40,124 nucleotides of DNA from Leptolyngbyaceae cyanobacterium HOT.MB2.61 (GTDB lineage: Bacteria > Cyanobacteriota > Cyanobacteriia > Leptolyngbyales > Leptolyngbyaceae). Shown piece after piece: positions 34,621 to 40,124 of this stretch (positions within the stretch are counted from its first letter, which is position 1; each line of letters starts with the position of its first letter). A model generated the notes under the pieces. The model made no database searches and had not been told where the DNA came from. It saw only the letters and a program-made list of their open reading frames with translations. The stretch is from positions 1-40,124 of the forward strand of contig JAIMBL010000016.1 in assembly GCA_023511615.1 (NCBI GenBank), in the 5' to 3' direction. The position numbers were made by a program, and so were the translations under genes.

Positions 34621-35321
34621 ATTGCCAGAAAAGCAGCCTGGGCTGCCGCTTGCTCGGCGGCTTTAATGGAACGTCCACTTCCTTGGCCCAGCTTTTGCCC
34701 CTGTAGCCAGACTTCTGCCAGAAAACGGTCTGCCGCGCCATGCCTGGCTTCCACTTCGCTAACTTTATAGTCTGGTAGCGTTTTATAGTGAGCCTGACTC
34801 CATTCCTGTAGGGCAGCTTTATAGTTTTTGCGAGCAGGATCTTGCAAAATCTCTTCCACCAGTTCGTGCAGATGGGTATCTAACCAGACATGCACCAGTT
34901 CTAGCGTATGGGTACTGAGGTAAAGGGCCGCCAGCATAGCTTCTAATGCCTGTGCCACGCGAGACTGCTGGCCAAGCTTATCTTTCTGGGCGCTGTCGGA
35001 GACTAGGAGATAACGTTCCAGGTTATAGCAGGTCGCAATTTGTGCCAGGGCGCGATCGCTCACTAAAATCGAGCGGACTGCCGCAAACTCTCCAACAGGC
35101 AAATCAGGATAGTTCTTATATAGAAACTCAGCGGTTGCCAACCGAATCACCGCATCTCCGACAAACTCAAGTTGCTCGTAATTGTCGGTGCTAGAAATTG
35201 TGGAGTGGGTCAGTGCCAGATCAAGAAGATGCCATTGAACAGGGGCATTCTCTGGCAATCCAAGCTTCTGGATCAGGCTCTCAAGCTGCTTTTGGCGATG
35301 GGGATACTGGAGTGACATCAC
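34599..35321 (-). CDS. rnc: Ribonuclease III
   Basis: A 240-residue double-strand-specific RNase that processes rRNA precursors and other structured RNAs. The RNase III domain holds LALTHSTISSTDNYEQLEFVGDAVIRL, with the catalytic Glu/Asp of the signature intact. At the second signature the expected Asp of A-D-x-x-E-A is Gln (VAQALEAML, about residue 124), while the following Glu is kept. The C-terminal double-strand-binding domain is present (NYKAALQEWSQ, GSGRSIKAAEQAAAQAAFLAI). Two adjacent ATGs (35321, 35318) are possible starts. The gene overlaps purN at the 3' end, an antisense overlap of 22 bases. Confidence 0.93.
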   Translation of the reverse strand: MMSLQYPHRQKQLESLIQKLGLPENAPVQWHLLDLALTHSTISSTDNYEQLEFVGDAVIRLATAEFLYKNYPDLPVGEFAAVRSILVSDRALAQIATCYNLERYLLVSDSAQKDKLGQQSRVAQALEAMLAALYLSTHTLELVHVWLDTHLHELVEEILQDPARKNYKAALQEWSQAHYKTLPDYKVSEVEARHGAADRFLAEVWLQGQKLGQGSGRSIKAAEQAAAQAAFLAIQERSLE

Positions 35322-35358
35322 TGCCAGTCTATCAGTTCCAATATCAATTCTCTAATCT

Positions 35359-36003
35359 TCAAGCCAAGCAGGGAAGATTAGAGAGTTTTTCGATATAGCT
35401 GGCAGAAACGCTGACGGGCGTATATCCTTCTCGAAATGCCTGGAGTGTTTGAGGGTTTAAGGCAGTGACGATGGGTCCAGGTTCAGGTGAATTTGTGGAG
35501 CCCAAAGGACGATGTTGGGAGCGGGCGATCGCAATTGTCTGAGGTAACACCCCAGCCAGCAGCCCTAACACGTCATCCGATAAACTTGCCAGTACCTGGT
35601 TGCCGAAAAACGCCTCAAACCCGGAAAGCAATTTTTCTACACGCTGGATAGGATCGGAGTGGTCTGTGATTTTTTGAATCCAGCGAATCCATTGAATTCT
35701 ACGACTATAGGCACGCTGTCGCTCGTCGTGGGAAGCGAGCTCAACAATTTCGGGGGAGCCGATAGCAATAATGGCGACACAGTTTTGATCAACAAGCGTA
35801 CTCACTGCTGCTCCGGGCCCAGCAAATTCTGCATAATGGGGCTGGCACAAAATCAGGCCGCTTCGTTTGTGCTGGCTAATAGCAAATAGCGGGTAGGATT
35901 CCAGCAAAGTCACCGATTTGTCTACCGTTAAGACGTGAGAGGTCAAAGTATTCACACGCTCACCCACAAAGTTTCGCATGTGCTGAAGGACACGAATACT
36001 CAT
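35359..36003 (-). CDS. Conserved cyanobacterial protein of unknown function
   Basis: A protein of about 214 residues. ATG at 36003 is preferred, because AAGG lies five bases before it; an in-frame ATG at 36015 would add four residues. The N-terminal part (SIRVLQHMRNFVGERVNTLT) is followed by alternating strands and helices with VAIIAIGSPEIVEL, a basic Trp-rich helix (RRIQWIRWIQKITDH), and a helical region with LSGFEAFFGNQVLASLSDD. No membrane segment or signal peptide is seen, and no family can be named. It lies 37 bp upstream of the rnc start on the same strand, so it may be cotranscribed with rnc. Confidence 0.65.
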   Translation of the reverse strand: MSIRVLQHMRNFVGERVNTLTSHVLTVDKSVTLLESYPLFAISQHKRSGLILCQPHYAEFAGPGAAVSTLVDQNCVAIIAIGSPEIVELASHDERQRAYSRRIQWIRWIQKITDHSDPIQRVEKLLSGFEAFFGNQVLASLSDDVLGLLAGVLPQTIAIARSQHRPLGSTNSPEPGPIVTALNPQTLQAFREGYTPVSVSASYIEKLSNLPCLA

Positions 36004-36145
36004 CCGTGCCTTCATCCTAGTGCAGGTTCAGAATTCTGTAATGATTCGTCAGAGTAGCTTTGCCGAATCTATATATTCGTTGAATCAATCAAAAAAGTTC
36101 AATAAAACTGGGACTTGAACGTTGATTGGACAACTTGAAGGGGAA

Positions 36146-36615
36146 TAGGGAAAGAGCAGGACGTAAGCCGGGTTCTGTTCTTCCGAATGCACGGCACCAG
36201 AAGGGCAGTTATCTATCTGGGGCGCCTGTTACCAAACGCCTCTAGCGGACTGGCAGAAGGGAATCCTCCTTCTGCACGGAACTGGTAAAAGACCAACCAT
36301 AGTTCCATCGGCCTTGCTTCCGACCGGGGTTTACCGAGCCAGCACCTCTCGATGCTGCTGGTGCGCTCTTACCGCACCTTTGCACCCTTACCAACAAAGT
36401 TGTGAGTGTTAAGTTTTAAGTGTTGAGTCAATTCAAAACTCAAACCTGAGAACTCATAACTTTATCGTTGGCGGTATGTTTCTGTGGCACTATCCTCACG
36501 GTTACCCGTACTGGGCGTTACCCAGCAGGTCTGGTCTTTGGGAAGCCCGGACTTTCCTCAGGCCATTGGGGAAGATCCTCAACAACCTGCAACCGCCTGC
36601 GCCTACTCTTCCCAA
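36146..36615 (-). ncRNA. rnpB: RNase P RNA (type A)
   Basis: The catalytic RNA of RNase P, which trims tRNA 5' ends. Read on the minus strand, the 5' end GGGAAGAGTAGGCG pairs with the 3' CCTGCTCTTTCCC (P1 helix). The universal core is present: GAGGAAAGTCCGGGCTTCCC near the 5' end (36540-36559) and AGAACCCGGCTTACG near the 3' end. At about 470 nt it is somewhat long for cyanobacteria. The extra length lies in an AT-rich arm at 36401-36466 with AGTTTT/AAAACT pairing and ACACTTAAAACTTAACACTC-like short repeats, in the place of the variable P12 helix. Exact ends are estimated from the P1 pairing. Confidence 0.95.
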
Positions 36616-36628
36616 ATCCAGTCTAGTA

Positions 36629-36813
36629 CAACAAAACGGAAGTTTTGTTGAGGGTGCGGGGAGCTACCCCTGCCTGGGGGCAGGGCATTGCTGAATCCGG
36701 GTACGAAATGGATGCAGTATGCTCGAAACTTCGTTTCGATTCATACTGCTTTTCAGCAACGGTGGGGGCGGAGCCCCTAAAACCCCATGTTGCAAAATTT
36801 AGTGTTTGCAACA
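36629..36813. repeat. Array of hairpins upstream of rnpB
   Basis: Five stem-loops follow one another: CAACAAAAC/GTTTTGTTG (36629-36650), CCCTGCC/GGCAGGG (36668-36685), TTGCTGAA/TTCAGCAA (36688-36759) enclosing a 15-bp hairpin GCAGTATG-C-TCGAAAC/GTTTCGA-TT-CATACTGC (36714-36749), GGGGC/GCCCC (36765-36777), and TGTTGCAAA/TTTGCAACA (36788-36813). The nearest hairpin ends 14 bases before the rnpB 5' end, inside its expected promoter. No gene is seen between 36616 and 36934. Confidence 0.75.
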
Positions 36814-36934
36814 CCAGTGTTTTATGGCAGAAGTTAGGAGTCGGGTAGGAAAGGGAGAGGGGGCACTTATCCACTCCTTCACCCTTCCCCTTCTCGCTTC
36901 TGGCTCCTGAGTCCTGAAACCTTTGACTTAATCA

Positions 36935-37633
36935 CTAATTTTTGGGATTCCAGGGCAGTCCCACCGTCCAGGGATACTTTTTAAGGATGAATCGACACAG
37001 GACATAGAACCGCTCTCCTCCCAGGGGGCAACTGGGACCAACTAAGCGAAAGGCCAGATTCAGGAAGAATTCCAATTCAATTGCCCGTTTCATAAATTTT
37101 TCGTACTTCTTTTTATCGGCTTTGAAGTCAATCAGGGGCTTGCTGACTTCGTATTCCAGATTAAGGGGAGAGTCTTTTTCGGGTTCCTTTTTGCGTTGCA
37201 ATAAATCTTCGGCGGTGATATTTTCTTTGAGGGTTGTATTGGGGGCAACGGTGCTAAATACTTGATTTTGAAACAGGTCAGTGGTTGTTCCTGGCATAAG
37301 GCGGGTAACCCGACGCGCTCGCCCCCCCAAATCTGTTAGCGCACTATAGTCCCAATCTACATAAATGGAATGGTCACTTGATTTGTTGCTAATGCTAATT
37401 GAAAGTTGCTTCAATTTATCGAACTCATAGCGCTTATCAAAGCCAAAGCTGATTCCAATCACATCATCCAGTTTTTTGTCATCATTGAAGCTTTTTTCTG
37501 TGAGCGATTGCTTCAAAGCTTTCTCATCCAACTGAATGCTGAATTCATCATTGAATGATTGAATAATTCGGGAAATAAAGTAAGCAATACATAGCAAGTA
37601 TGCTGTGAGGATAATGGGGTCGGCAGGATTCAT
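36935..37633 (-). CDS. Single-TM protein of unknown function, partner of corA
   Basis: A 232-residue protein whose N-terminus is one membrane segment (IILTAYLLCIAYFISRII), followed by a soluble, charged domain (KALKQSLTEKSF, ISISNKSSDHSIYVDWDYSALTDLGGRARRV) and a basic, aromatic C-terminus. Domain fold and function are not recognised. Its ATG overlaps the corA stop by four bases, so the two are translated from one message, and a role at the membrane alongside CorA is plausible. The soluble part resembles no transporter component known to me. Downstream lies the hairpin array before rnpB. Confidence 0.72.
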   Translation of the reverse strand: MNPADPIILTAYLLCIAYFISRIIQSFNDEFSIQLDEKALKQSLTEKSFNDDKKLDDVIGISFGFDKRYEFDKLKQLSISISNKSSDHSIYVDWDYSALTDLGGRARRVTRLMPGTTTDLFQNQVFSTVAPNTTLKENITAEDLLQRKKEPEKDSPLNLEYEVSKPLIDFKADKKKYEKFMKRAIELEFFLNLAFRLVGPSCPLGGERFYVLCRFILKKYPWTVGLPWNPKN

Positions 37634-38862
37634 TTACGACGCAAAACTCGAATGAATTTTCTCACAGGAGCTTCTTTATACTCCTCTTTTACCGTCATCG
37701 TGGAAAGGTTTTCAAACCACCCTCTGCGCCAAAAAAAGGAGATCAGGAAAATGGCTACTACAAACATAATTGCGAGACAAATTGGATAGCCCCAGTACCA
37801 ATTCAACTCAGGCATATTGAAGGGCGATTTCTCGGAATTAAAGTTCATTCCATATATCCCTGCAATGAAGGTTAAGGGAATGAAGATAGATGACATCACT
37901 GTCAGGAACTTCATAACTTCGTTCATTTTGTTGCTGACAGAAGACAGGTAGACATCCATCAAACTGGATGATAATTCTCGGTATGTTTCCACCATGTCTA
38001 AAACCTGAATTGTGTGGTCGTAACAGTCTCGCAGGTAGACGCGAACGTCGTTACTAATTAAAGCGCTACCGTCGCGAATCAGGGCGTTAATGGCATCCCG
38101 TTGAGGCCAGATTGCCCGTCTTAAGGATAATAACTCACGCTTAAGTTTGTGAATTCGTTCTAAGGTTTTGCGGGTGGGGTTAGAGACAACCTCATCTTCC
38201 AATTCTTCTATTTGTTCTCCATAGGTTTCCAGAACTGGGAAGAAACCATCCACGATAGAGTCAATCAGAGCATAGGTGAGGTAGTCGGCACCATGCCTGC
38301 GAATGAAAGCATTGTTGAGCCGGATTCGCTCTCGAATAGGCCCAAAGGAGTCATATTCTGGCTCTTCTTGAACAGTCAGTAAGTAGTATTTGCCTAAAAT
38401 AAAGCTCACCTGTTCGCTGATGAAGCTAGTTCCTGTTTTATCTAGGGTCACCATGCGAGCAATGAACAGGAGCTGGTCATCGTATTCTTCTACCTTTGGG
38501 CGTTGAGGAACGTTGACAATATCTTCTAGCGCCAGGGGATGGAGATTAAAGATGTTTCCCAGGCGTTGCAGCACATCCTCGCTACCCAATCCTTTAACGT
38601 CTACCCAGGAAACCGATTCAGTGTCTAAGTAGGGAATGCATTCTTCGGGAGCGCCAATTTCGACGCGAATCGCTTTGGCTTCGTTGTAGTCGATCAGCAC
38701 GATGATGGGAGGCTCGGCATCGGAGGGAATGGTCAGGGTTCCGGGGGAACTGCCGGGTTCATCATAGAAATAATCGACGTAGGACTCCTCGTCTTCAAAT
38801 TCGTCTTCGAGTTCATCGGCGGGTGTGAATATGCCAGGCGCATGGGAGCGATTCTCTACCAT
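37630..38862 (-). CDS. corA: Magnesium/cobalt transporter CorA
   Basis: A 410-residue CorA-family channel for Mg2+. A very acidic N-terminus of about 35 residues (DELEDEFEDEESYVDY) precedes the cytoplasmic alpha/beta domain (VSWVDVKGLGSEDVLQRLG, HPLALEDIVNVPQRPKVEEY) and the long stalk helix (LKRELLSLRRAIWPQRDAIN). Near the C-terminus, the first membrane segment ends in the signature YGMNF at about residue 335, followed by a short loop and a second membrane segment (LAIMFVVAIFLISFFW). A basic tail (RKFIRVLRRK) ends the chain. All usual parts are present. It is the first gene of a two-gene unit; a repeat copy lies 100 bp upstream. Confidence 0.96.
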   Translation of the reverse strand: MVENRSHAPGIFTPADELEDEFEDEESYVDYFYDEPGSSPGTLTIPSDAEPPIIVLIDYNEAKAIRVEIGAPEECIPYLDTESVSWVDVKGLGSEDVLQRLGNIFNLHPLALEDIVNVPQRPKVEEYDDQLLFIARMVTLDKTGTSFISEQVSFILGKYYLLTVQEEPEYDSFGPIRERIRLNNAFIRRHGADYLTYALIDSIVDGFFPVLETYGEQIEELEDEVVSNPTRKTLERIHKLKRELLSLRRAIWPQRDAINALIRDGSALISNDVRVYLRDCYDHTIQVLDMVETYRELSSSLMDVYLSSVSNKMNEVMKFLTVMSSIFIPLTFIAGIYGMNFNSEKSPFNMPELNWYWGYPICLAIMFVVAIFLISFFWRRGWFENLSTMTVKEEYKEAPVRKFIRVLRRK

Positions 38863-38961
38863 TCAGACTTGACCTCGCTGTCTGCTAAAGAAGTGCTTCC
38901 ACCAATGTAATCGAGAAACTTCCGCTTTCCCGAATTTCTTGACAGGGGCGATCGCCCACAA

Positions 38962-39072
38962 GGTTCTCCTGGCTCGCCGGTGAAAAGGTAGCGTAAGCTG
39001 CTCTAAAATCCCTGGAATAGTGATTTTGTTTTGGTGATAAGCGTTGCTTATCACCAAACTTCCAGGAGAGCC
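38962..39072 (+). mobile_element. MITE-like repeat, copy F (111 bp)
   Basis: The ends GGTTCTCCTGG (38962-38972) and CCAGGAGAGCC (39062-39072) are the clearest terminal inverted repeats of the family, 10 of 11 matching. The flanks GCCCACAA (38954-38961) and GCCCAGAA (39073-39080) match at 7 of 8. The second hairpin is perfect (TTGGTGATAAGC-GTT-GCTTATCACCAA), while a 12-bp deletion removed the right arm of the first. Confidence 0.88.
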
Positions 39073-39108
39073 GCCCAGAAGATTGTTGGACTGGAAATTG
39101 TTGTCTTA

Positions 39109-39200
39109 TATAGCGATCCTCTCTGGATTGTGAAGAGGGATTCCAGCGGAACCCTTTTCACAAAGCTCTTTCCTTTCACAAATCATTTAGGACTGCTATA
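39109..39200. repeat. TA-flanked 92-bp miniature repeat R3
   Basis: TATAGCGATCCT at 39109-39120 and AGGACTGCTATA at 39189-39200 are inverted repeats matching at 10 of 12 positions, with TA at both tips. This resembles small elements mobilised by Tc1/mariner/IS630-type transposases (from general knowledge). It lies 37 bp after copy F in the corA upstream region; the remaining stretch to 39382 shows no other structure. Confidence 0.6.
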
Positions 39201-39382
39201 CGATAATTTTGCTTGCAAATGTGGAGAAAATGCTTGGGGGTGGAATGATTTTAGGAATGCTCCTCGGAGTGACTGACGGATCCCTCTGGAGAAAGAGGAA
39301 AAGGCCGTAAATAAACTGGCAGTTTGAAGTATAGAAACCACATCAGCATTGGTGCTCATTTTTATTGTTGAGGCAAAAGGGG

Positions 39383-40075
39383 ATGAGGTCGATACAGCGC
39401 TATAGAGAGCAACAACCAGCGACTACAAAGTCTCCCACGGAAGCTCAGATCGAGGAAGAACGGATGCGCGATATTCTGCTGTTGCTTGACAGCCTCTTTA
39501 GACGGGAGGAAACAACGGCAAAGCTGATCCTGAACTGCCTCTATGACATTGGTTCAGTCAATTGGGTGAATAAAAAGTTTCGCACTCGCCCTGCAAATGG
39601 GTTGATGAAGTGGATTGCTCGCCTGAGTAAGCCTGCATTTAGGATATTTGCCCTGCGGTGGATGAAGCAGAACTGTCCTGAACTGATTGCCAAATGGATG
39701 CATTCAAAGGTGACGTTTGAGCAACCTCAAAATACTCCGGAGGCCGCTGTAGTTGAGGCTGAGACAGCCCGGAAAAGTATTCCAGAAGATTTGGAATCGT
39801 GTACACACGAGATTATGCGGCTGCGATCGCAGGTTAAAACGCTAACCGCTCTACTAATTGGAGTGACCGTTTCCCTTGGTAGCGCGGTTGCCTGGACGGT
39901 TTGGAAAGACCAGAGCGAGCTGGAATCAGTTCATCAGCCGCAGCGTATAATCAGCACGCCGCCATCTCGACCTGTACCTCCTCTTAATCCAAATCTTTTG
40001 AACGTCGTTGCTGACTCTATTGATGAAACCGTCAAGGCAAGTCGTCCTTCCCAACCTCCTCAACGAGGATTATAG
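39383..40075 (+). CDS. Single-TM protein of unknown function
   Basis: A protein of about 230 residues. ATG at 39383 is used; an upstream TTG at 39365 would add six residues. The N-terminal two thirds are soluble and helical (EERMRDILLLLDSLFRREET, KWIARLSKPAFRIFALRWM), a coiled-coil-like helix follows (CTHEIMRLRSQVKTL), then one membrane segment TALLIGVTVSLGSAVAWTVW and a Pro-rich outer tail (TPPSRPVPPLNP). The stop codon TAG (40073-40075) lies within the first bases of a copy of repeat R2, so the repeat supplies the end of the gene. No family is recognised. Confidence 0.65.
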   Translation: MRSIQRYREQQPATTKSPTEAQIEEERMRDILLLLDSLFRREETTAKLILNCLYDIGSVNWVNKKFRTRPANGLMKWIARLSKPAFRIFALRWMKQNCPELIAKWMHSKVTFEQPQNTPEAAVVEAETARKSIPEDLESCTHEIMRLRSQVKTLTALLIGVTVSLGSAVAWTVWKDQSELESVHQPQRIISTPPSRPVPPLNPNLLNVVADSIDETVKASRPSQPPQRGL

Positions 40076-40124
40076 CTATAGCCACCAGGCTTAGTACGGG
40101 GTGCAGGGGTGGAACCCCTGGCTG
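40071..40124 (+). repeat. GC-rich dispersed repeat R2, copy d (cut by window end)
   Basis: TATAGCTATAGCCACCAGGC followed by TTAG, GGTGCAGG and ACCCCTGGCTG is nearly identical to copy c at 28216. The first bases hold the stop codon of the gene at 39383. The rest of the repeat lies beyond the window. Confidence 0.8.

Noticed and set aside
39031-39276. Possible 81-residue gene upstream of the 39383 gene
   Set aside because: It starts inside MITE copy F and crosses R3; the frame arises from repeat sequence.

Overview
The window is a piece of a cyanobacterial chromosome. It opens with the last 28 codons of a photosystem II D1 gene (psbA), including a 16-residue C-terminal extension. HIP1 octamers (GCGATCGC) are scattered throughout. 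Many genes are cyanobacterial in type: DnaK2, a CHASE2 Ser/Thr kinase, a LabA-like NYN protein, PilB/PilT/PilC, and several conserved cyanobacterial proteins of unknown function. The long, repeat-rich intergenic regions suggest a filamentous or Leptolyngbya-like lineage, but the sequence alone does not fix the genus. I see no tRNA gene, CRISPR array, prophage or intact transposase.

Layout. 1-4400: psbA end, a conserved unknown, RNase Z (minus), a SpoIID/LytB-domain protein, a short coiled-coil protein and a small membrane protein (minus). 4898-10540: a minus-strand proteostasis and ribosome block, grpE > dnaK > dnaJ > tusA > rsgA; the last three are overlapping or nearly abutting. 11417-16899: the type IV pilus motor block pilB > pilT > pilC plus a conserved unknown. 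17203-19719: a CHASE2 receptor-like Ser/Thr kinase (minus). 20332-22814: LabA-like NYN protein and leuA. 22809-27271 (minus): bactofilin > PlsY-like/PEP-synthase-like fusion, and cobU. 27384-31692: a conserved unknown, a second PilT-like ATPase with a duplicated N-terminal domain, then yqeK > rsfS. 31732-36003: a lone sugar-type ABC permease (minus), a secreted protein with a pilin-like C-terminal domain, purN, rnc (minus, overlapping purN) and a conserved unknown. 36146-36615: RNase P RNA (rnpB, minus). 36935-38862: corA and an overlapping partner gene (minus). 39383-40075: a single-TM unknown.

The most notable signal is between the genes. Six copies of one structured repeat of about 123 bp occur here (4444, 10757, 20853, 26270, 28384, 38962). 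Each has GGTTCTCCTGG / CCAGGAGAGCC-like terminal inverted repeats and two internal hairpins. Five of the six are flanked by perfect or near-perfect 8-bp direct repeats. This has the anatomy of a non-autonomous transposable element (MITE). One copy has been split by a second, unrelated 81-bp element with its own 8-bp direct repeat. A second GC-rich repeat family (4767, 28216, 40071, and a core at 1999) sits directly behind stop codons in a fixed orientation. A third, TA-flanked type lies at 39109. Repeat-like sequence also appears inside two genes (rsgA and the PlsY fusion).

Other points: a PilT-like ATPase with two tandem N-terminal domains, a PlsY domain with eroded signature motifs fused to a PEP-synthase-like enzyme, an RNase III with Gln at a usual catalytic Asp position, a large stem-loop in the dnaK leader, and heavily structured DNA abutting the rnpB promoter.
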